Source: Pectobacterium colocasium | Lineage (GTDB): Bacteria > Pseudomonadota > Gammaproteobacteria > Enterobacterales > Enterobacteriaceae | Length of the DNA: 64,000 bases | Direction: 5' to 3' | Assembly: GCF_020181655.1 (NCBI RefSeq) | Contig: NZ_CP084032.1 | Location: 310,001-374,000, forward strand | In this document: piece after piece, positions 32,614 through 43,463 of the stretch | How positions within the stretch are numbered: position 1 is the first letter of the stretch | Layout of the letters: every line of letters starts with the position of its first letter | Notes under the pieces: model-generated | Told to the model about the DNA's origin: nothing | The model's database searches: none | Seen by the model: only the letters and a program-made list of their open reading frames with translations | Translations under genes and position numbers: made by a program

Positions 32614-33186
32614 TTATTGCAGGTAGGTGAAGGCCGTTGTCACGTGTTTCACGCCGCCAACCTTACTGGCGATTTCTGCGGCGGAGGTGCCTTCACGCTG
32701 TGTTACCAAGCCTAACAGGAAGACTTCGCTGTTTTCCGTTGTGACTTTTACGTTAGAGGATTTAACCGTGTCGCTTGCCAGAATCTGTGAGCGAACCTTG
32801 GTGGTAATCCAGGTATCCATGGAAGCGGTTCCCATTGAAACCGGACTGCCCTGGCGTATCTCATTGTAGACTTCGGTTGCACCTTCCACGCCGAGGGCAA
32901 TTTGCTTAGCCCGGTTTGCCATTTCTGTGTTCGGAGCTTGCCCTGTTAACAAGACTTTCCCCTGATAAGCCGTCGCAATGATACGGGCTTCTTTTTTCAG
33001 CTGCTCGTCTTTGCTGATTGCATTCGTCACGCGGACTTCCAGTGTGCCATCGTCAACCTGCGTGCCAACAGTGCGCGGGTCTGTGGCTGTTTTGGTCGCC
33101 ACGGCACTGCCAACCGCAACAACCCCGACACAGCCTTGTAGCAGCAGGGCGATAGACAGCACGGCAAATGCAGAACTTATCCTCAT
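32614..33186 (-). CDS. dolP: Outer-membrane BON-domain lipoprotein DolP
   Basis: Lipoprotein with two BON domains that binds anionic phospholipids at division sites and supports outer-membrane integrity and BAM function (family knowledge from E. coli YraP). From the ATG at 33186, 190 residues; AAGGAG is six bases upstream. The lipobox LLLQGC places the acylated Cys at residue 18. BON domains lie at about 45-115 and 120-190. It follows diaA directly. Confidence 0.94.
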   Translation of the reverse strand: MRISSAFAVLSIALLLQGCVGVVAVGSAVATKTATDPRTVGTQVDDGTLEVRVTNAISKDEQLKKEARIIATAYQGKVLLTGQAPNTEMANRAKQIALGVEGATEVYNEIRQGSPVSMGTASMDTWITTKVRSQILASDTVKSSNVKVTTENSEVFLLGLVTQREGTSAAEIASKVGGVKHVTTAFTYLQ

Positions 33187-33197
33187 GTAGTGCTCCT

Positions 33198-33788
33198 TCA
33201 ATCGTTCTGGTGTGGAAAAAGTGTGTTATCAATCAAATCGCACAGGCAATTTACTGTCAGCATGTGCATTTCCTGAATACGGGCGCTGCGGTGTGACGGG
33301 ATGCGAATCTCCACATCCTGTGGCCCGAGCAGCCCAGCCAGTTCGCCGCCATCGTAGCCAGTCAGGGCGACAATCGTCATGTCGCGGGTAACGGCAGACT
33401 CTACGGCTTTAACAATATCGCGACTATTGCCACGGGTTGATATCGCCAGTAATACGTCGCCTGCCTGGCCTAATGCTCTGACTTGTTTGGCATAGACTTC
33501 TTCATGCAAGCGGTCATTTGCTATCGCAGTTAAGACCACATTATCCGCATTAAGTGCGATGGCCGGTAAGCTAGGGCGTTCCGCCTCGAAGCGGTTAATC
33601 ATGCTGGCGGCAAAATGCTGCGCATTGGCTGCCGATGTTCCGTTGCCACAGCACAGAATCTTGTTGCCGTTCAGCAGAGACTGCACCATCGCAATCGCGC
33701 CGCGGGAAATGGCGTCAGGCAAGGCTTCTGCCGCTGCAATCTGCGTTTGAATACTCTCGGTAAAACAAACTTTTATTCTATCCAGCAC
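33198..33788 (-). CDS. diaA: DnaA initiator-associating protein DiaA
   Basis: SIS-domain tetramer that binds several DnaA molecules and promotes ordered initiation at oriC. The 196 residues match E. coli in length. The SIS core [23 protein letters not shown] (about 45-68) and [13 protein letters not shown] are present. It resembles GmhA sedoheptulose isomerase, but context (yraN-diaA-dolP) supports DiaA. Confidence 0.94.
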   Translation of the reverse strand: MLDRIKVCFTESIQTQIAAAEALPDAISRGAIAMVQSLLNGNKILCCGNGTSAANAQHFAASMINRFEAERPSLPAIALNADNVVLTAIANDRLHEEVYAKQVRALGQAGDVLLAISTRGNSRDIVKAVESAVTRDMTIVALTGYDGGELAGLLGPQDVEIRIPSHRSARIQEMHMLTVNCLCDLIDNTLFPHQND

Positions 33789-33828
33789 GTTGAGTTAACC
33801 TACGTAAATTAAAATTCATAAGGATGAA

Positions 33829-34248
33829 TTATCCCTGAGCGGCAAAGGCGTTCGGTAACCAGTCGAACTGGTCGCCCGTAATGGCCAGCACGTCAAAACG
33901 GCAGTCTACCGTGTCAAAACTGGCACCTCGCTGTGCCAACCACACGGCGGCGGCATGCAGCAACCGCTGCTGTTTGCGTCGGGTGATGCTGGCTGCCGCA
34001 TCGCCAAACTGGGCGTTGCGCCGATAGCGCACTTCAACAAACACCCAGATATGACGGTCACGCATGATTAAGTCCAGCTCACCGCCGCGTAGCGTAACAT
34101 TTGCGGCGGCGAAGGTCAGACCCGCGCGTTCAAGATAACGACGGGCCTGTTGTTCATAAACTGCGCCAGCGGCCCGCTGATTCAGAGAACCGGTACCAAC
34201 TGACCCTGGCGATATTGCTGCCAGGTTAACTGCCGATTGATCGTGCAA
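33829..34248 (-). CDS. yraN: YraN family endonuclease-like protein (UPF0102)
   Basis: Small protein with a restriction-endonuclease-like fold; [22 protein letters not shown] (about residues 52-75) has the D-x(n)-E-x-K/R arrangement of that fold. Function is unknown. 139 residues against 131 in E. coli. Its first 67 bp overlap the end of lpoA in another frame, so the true start may be internal, although no strong alternative is seen. Confidence 0.88.
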   Translation of the reverse strand: MHDQSAVNLAAISPGSVGTGSLNQRAAGAVYEQQARRYLERAGLTFAAANVTLRGGELDLIMRDRHIWVFVEVRYRRNAQFGDAAASITRRKQQRLLHAAAVWLAQRGASFDTVDCRFDVLAITGDQFDWLPNAFAAQG

Positions 34249-36200
34249 TCCGGCCCTGAGCTTAACATCCCTGTCGCGCCGGGAATCTGGTGACCCGGAA
34301 TCTGACGCATTTCACCAAAGTGGCTGGCGAGCGTCCAGGCATCCATCCCCATGGCATACAGGCGGACTAGCGAGTAATCGTTTTTAAACTGGCTGCTGAC
34401 CTGCTGCATCAGTGCCGGGTTCGCGCCTGCTAACAGCGGGATATCGCTGAACTGCAACCCTTCCATTTCGAGACGGAAGTCAGGGCCTAATCCGGCCTGG
34501 AAGCTACGTGAGCTGGCATAAAGCGCTGGACGTGCGCGTGAGGTGGTACGCATGTCGATCATCGGCTTAATCAGCGCCAACTCGTCTGGCGTTGCGATGA
34601 TGTAGACCGCATCGATATTGCCACTAACGGATGAACTGACCGTCGGTTGAACCTGTGACGGAATGGTTAAGCCACCGATGGTGGTGCCCGACGGTGCCTG
34701 CTGCTGCGACACGTTAACGGGTTGGCCGCTCAGGCTTAAGCCTGCGCCGCTATTGATGGCCTGTTTTAACTCCGCAGTGTTGCCAAAACGCTGTTGCAGA
34801 GGGCTGGTGCCGCTTTGCTGGTTCCAGGTCTGAGCAAATGCGTTGACGATACGGTCACCCAGTGCACCGCGAGGAGCCAAGACCAGCGGCTGCTGTTTAC
34901 CCTGCTGATGGATGAATTTTGCGGCGTCTCTGGCTTCATCTTCCGGAGAGAGCGCGAAATAGCAGATGTTAGGGCTATTTTCGACGTGTTCCGGCTGGTT
35001 CAATGCCAAAATATTCAGCGGTGATTGGCTGTTTGCCAACTGATCCACTTCATTTTTCAGCAGTGGACCGATGACCAGCGATGCACCATCTTGCTGTGCC
35101 TGTGTGAGGATATTCGCCAGCGGCTGTGAAGAGGTGTCATACACTTTGACCGGAAGCGAGCTGGACAGCCCCGCGCTTGTCGCCTGTGATTCCGGTGCGG
35201 ATGCCGGAGAGGCTGCCGCCTGATTGCTGTATGGCGCGGGCGATTGGGCATTCTGACCATCGGATGATGGGGTTACCTGTCCGTCCTGCGCAGCGTCCGC
35301 TGAAGGTGCAGTCGGCGCGGATACGGGGGCGGTGGCTATCTGACCGTTCTTGGCCGCGTTAAAGCCTTGCTGAATGGCATTAGCGAAAACCTGCGCCTGA
35401 CCGTTAAGTGGCAACAGCAGCGCGATGCTGTTCACTGATGACTGCTGGTAGTTAAGTACCTGATTCAACTGCGTAGGCAATGTTTTCGCCGCAGGGTGAT
35501 GCGGGTAACGGGTCTGCCAGTCCTGAATCGCACTCTTTAACTGATCGGGGGAAGTCCGGTTGTCCTGATAGTTATTGAGTAGATCGACCCAGCCTTGCAG
35601 CACATTTTCATTTGCATTAATCAGCAGCGAGCTGGACTCCTGCGGTGACATTTGCGTCAACGTCAGCCAGGTCTGATCGAGATTGACCTGATGCTCGTCG
35701 CCTTTTAACAGCGGTTCCTGAGCGATGTAGGCGCGCAGCAGCTCAATTGAAGGACGCCCTTGTGCGGTTTTGATCTGCGCCTGGTAGTAACGCTGTTTCT
35801 GCTGATCGGAAAGCGCACCCACATCAAGCTGGCTCAGTGCTGCCTTGGCCGCATCCATAGTGTTTTGGGCGATGGACAGTTCCGCACTGAGGAGCTGCTG
35901 TTCTTGTTTTTGCGCCGCGCTCAATTTTTCTGGCAGCGCGTTGAACTGCTGGCTTGCCTGAGGGGCTTTCCCTTCCTGCAACAGGGAACGAATAGCAAGT
36001 AATTGCCAGTCAGCCTTGTTATTATCGCTACTTTGCTGCATCTGTTGCAGATAATAATCGGATGATGCGTCGGCTTTGCCCTGAACCTCGGGTGGTGGGC
36101 TCTGCGGGGCGTGACTTGGACAGCCTGCGAGAAACAGTGCCGCTAACAAAACAGGGATAACACGCCCTGCCTGGGTACGGACGAAATGAAAGGGAAGCAT
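34182..36200 (-). CDS. lpoA: Penicillin-binding protein 1A activator LpoA
   Basis: Outer-membrane lipoprotein that reaches through the periplasm to activate PBP1A. 672 residues: signal peptide with lipobox LAGC (Cys27), a TPR-like helical N-domain (about 40-260), a low-complexity Ala/Ser/Pro/Gln linker (about 290-345), and a periplasmic-binding-protein-like C-domain. It is read divergently from rsmI with 61 bp between, the enteric arrangement. Confidence 0.95.
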   Translation of the reverse strand: MLPFHFVRTQAGRVIPVLLAALFLAGCPSHAPQSPPPEVQGKADASSDYYLQQMQQSSDNNKADWQLLAIRSLLQEGKAPQASQQFNALPEKLSAAQKQEQQLLSAELSIAQNTMDAAKAALSQLDVGALSDQQKQRYYQAQIKTAQGRPSIELLRAYIAQEPLLKGDEHQVNLDQTWLTLTQMSPQESSSLLINANENVLQGWVDLLNNYQDNRTSPDQLKSAIQDWQTRYPHHPAAKTLPTQLNQVLNYQQSSVNSIALLLPLNGQAQVFANAIQQGFNAAKNGQIATAPVSAPTAPSADAAQDGQVTPSSDGQNAQSPAPYSNQAAASPASAPESQATSAGLSSSLPVKVYDTSSQPLANILTQAQQDGASLVIGPLLKNEVDQLANSQSPLNILALNQPEHVENSPNICYFALSPEDEARDAAKFIHQQGKQQPLVLAPRGALGDRIVNAFAQTWNQQSGTSPLQQRFGNTAELKQAINSGAGLSLSGQPVNVSQQQAPSGTTIGGLTIPSQVQPTVSSSVSGNIDAVYIIATPDELALIKPMIDMRTTSRARPALYASSRSFQAGLGPDFRLEMEGLQFSDIPLLAGANPALMQQVSSQFKNDYSLVRLYAMGMDAWTLASHFGEMRQIPGHQIPGATGMLSSGPDCTINRQLTWQQYRQGQLVPVL

Positions 36201-36261
36201 ACTGTATCCAGTGATTTTTTTTAAAGATGCTCAATATTAAATCGGCAACCCGGATGAAACA

Positions 36262-37149
36262 ATGAATCAAGACCAACAAGCAGACATTTCTGCATCTACC
36301 CTCTACATTGTCCCCACGCCAATCGGCAATCTGGGCGACATCACGCAGCGTGCGCTGGCGGTATTGGCGAGCGTTGATCTGATCGCCGCAGAGGATACCC
36401 GCCATACCGGTCTGCTGTTACAACATTTTGCGATTAATGCGCGACTGTTCGCATTACACGATCACAATGAACAACAAAAAGCGGATGTGTTACTGGCTAA
36501 ATTGCAGTCAGGGCAAAGCATCGCGCTGGTTTCAGATGCGGGTACGCCGCTGATTAACGACCCTGGTTACCATTTGGTTCGACGCTGCCGTGAGGCAGGC
36601 GTTCGCGTAGTGCCGCTACCTGGCGCGTGCGCGGCGATAACGGCGCTCTCCGCCTCCGGTCTGGCATCCGATCGCTTTTGCTATGAAGGTTTTCTGCCTG
36701 CCAAGACCAAGGCGCGTAAAGATACGCTACGCGATCTGGGGGAAGAACCTCGTACGCTGATTTTCTACGAATCCACTCATCGCCTTTTGGATAGCCTACA
36801 GGACATCAGCGAAGTGTTGGGGGCCGAGCGCTATGTGGTGCTCGCGCGTGAAATCACCAAAACCTGGGAGTCGATTCACGGTGCGCCCGTGGGCGAATTG
36901 CTGGACTGGGTGAAAGAAGATGAGAATCGGCGCAAAGGGGAAATGGTGCTGATTGTGGAAGGTCATCAGGTTGATGACAGCGCGCTGTCGGCAGAAGCGC
37001 TGCGCACGCTGGCGCTATTGCGTGCCGAGCTGCCGCTGAAGAAGGCGGCTGCGTTGGCGGCTGAAATTCACGGCGTGAAGAAAAACGCGCTTTATCGCTA
37101 TGGGCTGGAGCAAGAAGGCGATAGCGGTGAATCGGAGGATGACAAGTAG
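36262..37149 (+). CDS. rsmI: 16S rRNA 2'-O-methyltransferase RsmI
   Basis: Class III SAM-dependent methyltransferase that methylates the ribose of C1402 in 16S rRNA, in the decoding centre. 295 residues with [20 protein letters not shown] (about 14-33), [13 protein letters not shown] and [16 protein letters not shown], all typical of the family. Its stop lies within the rnpB promoter. Confidence 0.96.
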   Translation: MNQDQQADISASTLYIVPTPIGNLGDITQRALAVLASVDLIAAEDTRHTGLLLQHFAINARLFALHDHNEQQKADVLLAKLQSGQSIALVSDAGTPLINDPGYHLVRRCREAGVRVVPLPGACAAITALSASGLASDRFCYEGFLPAKTKARKDTLRDLGEEPRTLIFYESTHRLLDSLQDISEVLGAERYVVLAREITKTWESIHGAPVGELLDWVKEDENRRKGEMVLIVEGHQVDDSALSAEALRTLALLRAELPLKKAAALAAEIHGVKKNALYRYGLEQEGDSGESEDDK

Positions 37150-37174
37150 GGCAATTTGCCCTATTATCCGCGCC
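37139..37174 (+). promoter_or_regulatory. rnpB promoter
   Basis: ATGACA (37139-37144) and TATTAT (37162-37167) are separated by exactly 17 bp, followed by a GC-rich discriminator (CCGCGCC) typical of stable-RNA promoters. The -35 overlaps the end of rsmI. Confidence 0.75.
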
Positions 37175-37550
<376 letters not shown>

Positions 37551-37982
37551 TTCATCATGAAACCCCGCTTCGGCGGGGTTTTGCTTTATGGGGCAGGCGA
37601 GATGAATGACTGTCCACGACGCTTTTTATGAAAGAAAGCGGCTTAACGGTCAACTCCCTTCATCATGAAACCCCGCTTCGGCGGGGTTTTGCTTTATGGG
37701 GCAGGCGAGATGAATGACTGTCCACGACGCTTTTTATGAAAGAAAGCGGCTTAACGGTCAACTCCCTTCATCATAAAACCCCGCTTCGGCGGGGTTTTGC
37801 TTTATGGGGCAGGCAAGGTGAATGACTGTCCACGACGCTTTTTATGAAAGAAAGCGGCTTAACGGTCAACGCCCTTCATCATAAAACCTCGCTTCGGCGT
37901 ACCCGATCGCCCCAACTCGGTTTTTTACGTGAAGAAGGAGGAAAGCGTGCGAGCAGGAAATAATGACGATAAGACACTACAG

Positions 37983-38007
37983 ATAGCGCTTTTAAAAGTG
38001 CTATTAT
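37983..38007 (+). promoter_or_regulatory. Palindromic operator and promoter of the toxin-antitoxin pair
   Basis: ATAGCGCTTTTAAAAGTGCTAT is a 22-bp near-perfect palindrome, directly overlapping a TATTAT -10 candidate (38002-38007). Antitoxin-toxin complexes of this class repress their own promoter through such sites; binding here is inferred. Confidence 0.55.
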
Positions 38008-38054
38008 TAGAGGGTTTAGTCGTCTTTAACTAATCTGATTGAGTGATCGAAATT

Positions 38055-38309
38055 ATGGCTTTCAACATCCTAACTAACACAGCCGCCAGTATTACTGAGT
38101 TGAAACGTGACCCGATGGGGACAGTGCGGTCTGCTGAAGGTGAAACTATCGCTATACTGAACCGGAATGAGCCTGCGTTTTATTGTGTGCCTCCTGCCAT
38201 GTTCGCTTATTTAATGGAATTGGCTGAAGATGCAGAACTGGGGCGTACTGTTGATGATCGTATGTCAGAGTTAGCTGACGCGGAAGAGATTTCGCTCGAT
38301 GACCTATAA
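38055..38309 (+). CDS. Type II antitoxin, Phd/YefM (StbD-like)
   Basis: 84-residue antitoxin. MAFNILTNTAASITELKRDPMGTVRSAEGETIAILNRNEPAFYCV is the DNA-binding Phd/YefM fold; the acidic C-terminus (AEDAELGRTVDDRMSELADAEEISLDDL) would wrap the toxin. I start it at the ATG at 38055, since the four extra residues of the longer frame have no support. The toxin gene overlaps its end by 11 bp. The surrounding DNA is visibly more AT-rich than the backbone. Confidence 0.85.
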   Translation: MAFNILTNTAASITELKRDPMGTVRSAEGETIAILNRNEPAFYCVPPAMFAYLMELAEDAELGRTVDDRMSELADAEEISLDDL

Positions 38310-38586
38310 GTTAAAATTTGTGCCTTCTGCAATGAAGGAATGGAAAAAATTAGGGCATCCTGTCAGGGAACAATTCAAGAAAAAGCTAGCTGAGCGTTTA
38401 GAAAATCCTCGTGTTCCTTCAGCCCAGCTTCATGGTCGTAAAGATCAGTATAAAATTAAACTGAAGTCTGCGGGTTACAGGCTGGTGTATTTGGTCCAGG
38501 ATGAAACCATTACGGTGATGGTCATGGGAGTTGGAAAGCGCGAAGGTAGTCAGGTTTACTCTGATACTAAAGGTCGCTCTGCTTAA
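38299..38586 (+). CDS. Type II toxin, RelE/ParE family (StbE-like)
   Basis: 95-residue basic toxin, probably a ribosome-dependent mRNA endonuclease. The RelE signature appears in YKLKFVPSAMKEWKKLGHPVREQFKKKLAERLENP, followed by YKIKLKSAGYRLVYLVQDE, with the Arg/Tyr residues expected at the RNA site. It is translationally coupled to the antitoxin. The pair sits just downstream of the repeated rnpB 3' end, suggesting insertion at that locus. Confidence 0.87.
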   Translation: MTYKLKFVPSAMKEWKKLGHPVREQFKKKLAERLENPRVPSAQLHGRKDQYKIKLKSAGYRLVYLVQDETITVMVMGVGKREGSQVYSDTKGRSA

Positions 38587-38764
38587 TCTGGTTTTTTGCG
38601 AGTGATATATTCCTCGTTGGCGGCTTTTCTTGCCGTGTAATACCTTTCAAATTAATTGATGTTCTTCATCACATAACTCTGACTTTTTCTGTGTCATAAA
38701 GCGCGTAAAGTAAGGCCATCGCGTGCGGCTGCACGCTCGCTGACATCTTTCAGAGGATATGATT

Positions 38765-39550
38765 ATGAACAACCCTTCCCGGATGCCTGCACTGTTCCTC
38801 GGCCACGGTAGCCCGATGAACGTGTTGGAAAATAATGTGTATACGCAGGCGTGGCAAACGCTGGGTGAGACGCTGCCGCGTCCGAAGGCGATTATTGCGG
38901 TTTCTGCCCACTGGTATACCCGGGGTACAGCTGTAACAGCGATGGAAAACCCGCGCACCATCCATGATTTTGGCGGTTTCCCGCAGGCGCTTTTTGATAC
39001 CCAGTATCCTGCGCCCGGTTCGCCTGAATTGGCGGCGAGAATCCAGCAGGTGCTGGCGCCCTATCCCGTGACCGCCGATAAAAGCCAATGGGGTTTGGAT
39101 CATGGTTCCTGGGGCGTACTGATCAAGATGTATCCCGATGCGGATATTCCCGTTGTGCAACTGAGCGTGGATGGCACGCAGCCCGCCGCGTATCACTACG
39201 AATTAGGGCGCAAGCTGTCGGCACTGCGTGATGAAGGGTTCATGATCGTAGCCAGTGGCAACGTTGTGCATAACCTGCGGATGGTGCAACGGGATGGTGA
39301 CGCGGATCCGTATCCGTGGGCCATTTCATTCAATCAATTTGTGCGTGACAACCTGACTTATCAGGGCGACAACCATCCGCTGGTTAATTTCATGCAGCAT
39401 GAAGGTGCCGCATTATCTAACCCGACGCCCGATCACTATTTCCCGCTGCTCTATGTGCTGGGAAGCTGGGACGGTAAAGAGCCAGTGAGTATTCCTGTTG
39501 ATGGGCTCGAAATGGGGTCGTTGAGTATGCTGTCGGTGCAGGTGGGGTAA
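38765..39550 (+). CDS. ygiD: Extradiol dioxygenase YgiD (4,5-DOPA dioxygenase family)
   Basis: LigB-superfamily enzyme; E. coli YgiD opens the ring of L-DOPA in vitro. 261 residues from the ATG at 38765, seven bases after AGAGGA (the ATG at 38759 is too close). Metal-binding histidines are expected in LGHGSPMN, SAHWYTRG, HGSWGVLIKMYPDAD and SGNVVHNLR, all of which are present. The physiological substrate is unclear. Confidence 0.92.
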   Translation: MNNPSRMPALFLGHGSPMNVLENNVYTQAWQTLGETLPRPKAIIAVSAHWYTRGTAVTAMENPRTIHDFGGFPQALFDTQYPAPGSPELAARIQQVLAPYPVTADKSQWGLDHGSWGVLIKMYPDADIPVVQLSVDGTQPAAYHYELGRKLSALRDEGFMIVASGNVVHNLRMVQRDGDADPYPWAISFNQFVRDNLTYQGDNHPLVNFMQHEGAALSNPTPDHYFPLLYVLGSWDGKEPVSIPVDGLEMGSLSMLSVQVG

Positions 39551-39573
39551 TCCGCTTTTTGCTTCAGTAATAA

Positions 39574-39605
39574 ATAAGGCACGGTGAAAACCGTGCCTTA
39601 TTAGT
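39574..39605. terminator. Hairpin between convergent ygiD and ygiC
   Basis: ATAAGGCACGGT pairs with ACCGTGCCTTAT (39574-39601) around four bases. T-rich bases follow in both directions, so it probably serves both genes. Confidence 0.75.
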
Positions 39606-39619
39606 TTCAATGTTGCGGC

Positions 39620-40780
39620 TTAATCCAGAATGGTATGTGGATAGAAACGCGAGAGATCCTGAGTGATCAGGGCGCGATCTTCGCGTACGCCTATACCACA
39701 AGGCTGATCGTTCACCAGCCAGCTCCCAATCAGCGTGTAGCTATCGCCAAATTTCGGCAGTGGGTGATATTGCTGGACGATCATGCCTTCTTCGCCATAA
39801 GGGCCGTCGGCTGAGGCAATCTCTTTCCCGTTCTCGATAATTTGAATGTTTGCCCCCTCGCGCGAAAACAGCGGCTTGGTGACGTAGCTGTCCAACTGGG
39901 GATGTTCATCTTCTGCGAAATAGGCAGGAAGTAGGTTGGGATGATTCGGGAACATTTCCCACAGCATCGGCAGAAGCGCTTTATTGGAAATGATGCTTTT
40001 CCAGGCCGGTTCCAGCCAGCGCACGCCAGCATCTTCCAGCTTGGTGGAAAACATTTCGCGCAGCATAAACTCCCACGGATACAGTTTGAACAGGTTACCA
40101 ATCACCTGGTTTTCAGGATCGGTAAACTGGCCTTTCTCTCCGAGGCCGATTTCCTCAATGTACAGAAACTCGCTCGGCAGGCCCGCTTCCAGTGCGCAAT
40201 CTTGTAGATATTGCACTGTGCCGCGGTCTTCTTCCGTATCCTGACAGCAGGCGAAATGCAGTAAGCCGAAGCCGTGATTGAGTTTCAGTTCTTCAAAGCG
40301 TTCGATCAGCTTTTCCTGAATGCTGTTGTACTGGTCAGAATTCTGCGGCAGATTCCCGGCGTTGATTTGATCTTCCAACCAGAGCCATTGGAAAAAGGCT
40401 GCTTCGTACAGCGAGGTTGGTGTATCCGCATTATTTTCCAGCAGCTTGGCTGGGGATTTGCCGTCATACGCCAAATCGAGGCGTGAATACAGCGAGGGTT
40501 GATTGGTACGCCATGAGTGTCTCACGAATTCCCAGGTGTGCTTGGGAATACGGAATTTAGCGAGCAGCGCGTCGCTATTGATGACTTTCTCCACCACCTG
40601 CAGGCACATCTGGTGCAGCTCCGCCGTGGTTTCTTCCAGTTCTTCGATCTGAGCAAGGGTGAACTGGTAGTAAGCCTCTTCGCTCCAGTAGGGCTCGCCG
40701 TACATGGTGTGGAAACGAAAACCAAACTCGGTCGCTTTTTCCTGCCAGTCAGGACGCGCTGTAATATCTATCCGCTTCAT
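39620..40780 (-). CDS. ygiC: Glutathionylspermidine-synthase-like ATP-grasp protein YgiC
   Basis: 386 residues, exactly the length of E. coli YgiC, and similar to the synthetase half of glutathionylspermidine synthase. Conserved segments are [44 protein letters not shown] and the ATP-grasp FSREGAN. The substrate is not established. It follows ygiB by 10 bp in the tolC-ygiB-ygiC cluster. Confidence 0.93.
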   Translation of the reverse strand: MKRIDITARPDWQEKATEFGFRFHTMYGEPYWSEEAYYQFTLAQIEELEETTAELHQMCLQVVEKVINSDALLAKFRIPKHTWEFVRHSWRTNQPSLYSRLDLAYDGKSPAKLLENNADTPTSLYEAAFFQWLWLEDQINAGNLPQNSDQYNSIQEKLIERFEELKLNHGFGLLHFACCQDTEEDRGTVQYLQDCALEAGLPSEFLYIEEIGLGEKGQFTDPENQVIGNLFKLYPWEFMLREMFSTKLEDAGVRWLEPAWKSIISNKALLPMLWEMFPNHPNLLPAYFAEDEHPQLDSYVTKPLFSREGANIQIIENGKEIASADGPYGEEGMIVQQYHPLPKFGDSYTLIGSWLVNDQPCGIGVREDRALITQDLSRFYPHTILD

Positions 40781-40790
40781 TCAATACGCC

Positions 40791-41465
40791 TCAGCCGCCC
40801 ATACTGCGGGAAGCGCTGGAACTTGAGCTGGCGCTGCTGCGCTGCATGCTGTTTTGCTTCGCGACGGTTTCACCAAAACCACCACGCGTGATGGTTGAGG
40901 TCGTTGCAGGTTTTGGTGCCAGTGCGGTTTTAGGCACAGTCATCGTGCGACCTGTCGTTGCGTTGCCGTAATTTTTACCTGCAGCATCAACGAACTGACC
41001 ATTGGCCGGGCTGGCCGGTGTTTTTGGACTGAACAGCGGCTGTTGCGCGAAACCGGCACCGCCACCCATCATGCGACCCATCATGTAGCCAGCCATCAAT
41101 GGCATCCAGGACATCCCGCCGCCCTGCTGAGATTCTGCTGCCATACCGGCCTGTGCTGGCGCAGGCGTTTGGGTACACTGTGCTTCGCCGAATTCTGCTA
41201 CGCAATCTTCTTTCGTTGCGTATTTTGGTGCCGTTTTTTCCGCTTCTTTTAACGCATTATTGTACGCGGTGGTGCACTGGGCAGCCATTGACGGGTTAGC
41301 TGACGAACAGTCATCTGCATTCTGATAGAGAGAGACGGTTTCATCGGTTTGTTCACAGCCCGCGAGGAAAAATACGGCACTGACGGCCAACGCGACAGGT
41401 GCCAAACGGTGCGTTCGCCATTCCTTGCGGAACATTTCCTGATTAATATTTTTTGTACGTTTCAT
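40791..41465 (-). CDS. ygiB: DUF1190 lipoprotein YgiB
   Basis: 224-residue probable lipoprotein from the ATG at 41465 ([16 protein letters not shown]); the longer frame adds 11 unsupported residues. A membrane segment with lipobox FFLAGC is at about residues 23-37. The body carries [47 protein letters not shown], a Gly/Met-rich patch ([19 protein letters not shown]), and a serine-rich end. Function is unknown; the gene is long associated with tolC, so an envelope role is likely. Confidence 0.92.
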   Translation of the reverse strand: MKRTKNINQEMFRKEWRTHRLAPVALAVSAVFFLAGCEQTDETVSLYQNADDCSSANPSMAAQCTTAYNNALKEAEKTAPKYATKEDCVAEFGEAQCTQTPAPAQAGMAAESQQGGGMSWMPLMAGYMMGRMMGGGAGFAQQPLFSPKTPASPANGQFVDAAGKNYGNATTGRTMTVPKTALAPKPATTSTITRGGFGETVAKQNSMQRSSASSSSSASRSMGG

Positions 41466-41676
41466 CGTGTTTATCCCAGAGCAAAGCATCACGGCCAATA
41501 ACCAATAAGTGTGCCTAAGAATAGGGGAAGGCTGCCTGAATTTAAAGCGGCAATAGGCGTAACAGAAGGGGTCTTTACGTTGCTATACATTATGTTGTGC
41601 AACGTTTCGCTTAATACAAAGTGAACAAGTCTCTTGCAATGTGATGACGTTGCGTGGTTCTGCAAAAAACATCGAC

Positions 41677-41702
41677 ATAAAAAAGGGGAACCGTGGTTCC
41701 CC
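41677..41702 (-). terminator. Terminator after tolC
   Basis: Read on the minus strand, AGGGGAACC pairs with GGTTCCCCT and six T follow (41677-41683). It separates tolC from ygiBC, which therefore probably has its own promoter in 41466-41676. Confidence 0.85.
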
Positions 41703-41734
41703 TGTATTTGATGCGTGTAAACGCGGCTAGCTGA

Positions 41735-43126
41735 TTAATGCTGTGCCGAGGCGGTGGTTGCCTGCGGGGCAGTGTTGTCCGTTACGGTCGGCGTGGTAGA
41801 AACCGGCTGACCCAGTGAGGCATTCAGCGTCTGTAGATCATTTTCATTCAACGAACCCTGCGCGGATTTAATGTTTAACTGATTGATCAGATAATCATAA
41901 CGTGCGCTGGAGAGCTGTTGTTTGGCGTTATACAGCGTGGTGGTGGCATCCAGTACGTCAACAATAGTACGTGTGCCAACCTGATAACCGGCTTCCATCG
42001 CATCCAGAGAGCTTTGTGCAGACACTTCAGCCTGTTTGTAAGCGTTGATGCTGCTGATGGACGCAGAAATGTTGTTAAACGATGAACGCACGGTTTGGAT
42101 AACAGAACGGTGGGCGCTTTCCAGCAGTTCGCTGGCGCTGACGTAGCTGTGCTGCGCCTGTTTCACCTGAGAGTTGGTCGCGCCGCCGCTATAAAGTGGT
42201 AGAGTGAAGTTAATACCGACTCTGTGCTGCCCTGCGTCGGTGTCGTTGAAGCTGCTGCTATTTGTGCGGGAACCGGAATAGCGAGTATCACTCACACCTG
42301 TAGACGCGGTGAGATCCAGCGTTGGCATATAGCCAGTTTCGGCGGAGCGAATCTGCTCACGCGCCAAATCCTGGCTCAAACGCGCGGACAACAGGTTCAG
42401 GTTGCGGTTTTCCGCTTCTTTCAGCAGGTTGTTAACGGCCTCAGGCTTCTGCGTAGAGAAACGCTCGATATTCAGGCCGGCCAACTGCGGGTAGAAATTA
42501 CCGGTAATCTGGCGCAGTGATTCCAACGCGTTATCCAGCGTATTACGCGTCAACACTTCATTAGCCAACACGCTGTCGTATTGGGCGCGGGCGTTCTGGA
42601 CGTCGGTAATCGCGACCAGGCCGACGTTGAAGCGCTGTGTCGTTTGATCCAACTGACGATAAATCGCCTGCTTCTGCGCATTGATGTAGGACAGCGAATC
42701 AATTGCTCGCAGGACGTTGAAATAGGCGGTCGCCGTGTTCAGCATCAGGTTTTGCTGGGCAGTCTGGTAGGTGACGTCTTCAATACCCGCTTGTTTTTCC
42801 TGCAATGTTAGCGCACGCCACTTGGACATGTCGAACAGCGTCTGGGTTAACTGCAATGTTGCGCTTTTTTCGTTGCTGTTGACGCCATTGCTGTCACGGT
42901 AACCTTTGTTATAGGTATAACCGGCGTTGATTCCCAACTGCGGCAGTAACGGGCTACGTGATTCGTTAATCTTTTCAAACGCGGCGTCGCGGGTTGCCGC
43001 AGCGCTGCGTAAATCAGGGTTGGTGCTTTTTGCCTGCTGGTAGACCTGTAACAGGTTTTCCGCCTGACTCATGGCGCTAAAACCGCCCAGGCTCAGACCA
43101 ATCAGAAGAGGGAGCAATTTCTTCAT
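41735..43126 (-). CDS. tolC: Outer-membrane efflux channel TolC
   Basis: Trimeric outer-membrane duct used by multidrug pumps and type I secretion (in soft-rot bacteria also protease export). 463 residues from the ATG at 43126, six bases after AAGGA. Signal peptide MKKLLPLLIGLSLGGFSAMSQA, then two repeated halves of the OEP fold (AENLLQVYQQAKSTNPDLRSA and LDLTASTGVSDTRYS parts) with long helices, and a Gln/Thr/Ala-rich tail. Confidence 0.96.
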   Translation of the reverse strand: MKKLLPLLIGLSLGGFSAMSQAENLLQVYQQAKSTNPDLRSAAATRDAAFEKINESRSPLLPQLGINAGYTYNKGYRDSNGVNSNEKSATLQLTQTLFDMSKWRALTLQEKQAGIEDVTYQTAQQNLMLNTATAYFNVLRAIDSLSYINAQKQAIYRQLDQTTQRFNVGLVAITDVQNARAQYDSVLANEVLTRNTLDNALESLRQITGNFYPQLAGLNIERFSTQKPEAVNNLLKEAENRNLNLLSARLSQDLAREQIRSAETGYMPTLDLTASTGVSDTRYSGSRTNSSSFNDTDAGQHRVGINFTLPLYSGGATNSQVKQAQHSYVSASELLESAHRSVIQTVRSSFNNISASISSINAYKQAEVSAQSSLDAMEAGYQVGTRTIVDVLDATTTLYNAKQQLSSARYDYLINQLNIKSAQGSLNENDLQTLNASLGQPVSTTPTVTDNTAPQATTASAQH

Positions 43127-43463
43127 TTGCATTCCTTGTTGTGCAGCAATCTCGCTATGGTAGCGCTGTCTGTAGACGAATAATTGTCGATTCTATCAGA
43201 ATCTGCCAATAGGATAAGGTAGCTGAATGTGCCATCTTTCAGCGGAATATGTCCAAATGGTCAGGTAAATTGACCCGTTGGATGATTCAGTGCGACGTTT
43301 TACTGTTCAGTAAGGTACCGAAAAGTGATGCGATGGACGGGTACTCCCCTCACTTCGCCGACGTCACGCTCAATAAACGGTCAAAAACAATGATGAGTAT
43401 AATGACAGCGGATTCCGCCATACAATACCGGATTCCATTAATACTTGTTACAGGAGTGCAGCC
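43127..43463. promoter_or_regulatory. Divergent promoter region tolC / nudF
   Basis: 337 bp without a credible gene. For nudF a TATAAT lies at 43398-43403 with no convincing -35. The tolC promoter should lie in 43127-43260; E. coli tolC has a MarA/SoxS/Rob box, but I could not identify one with confidence. Confidence 0.45.
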
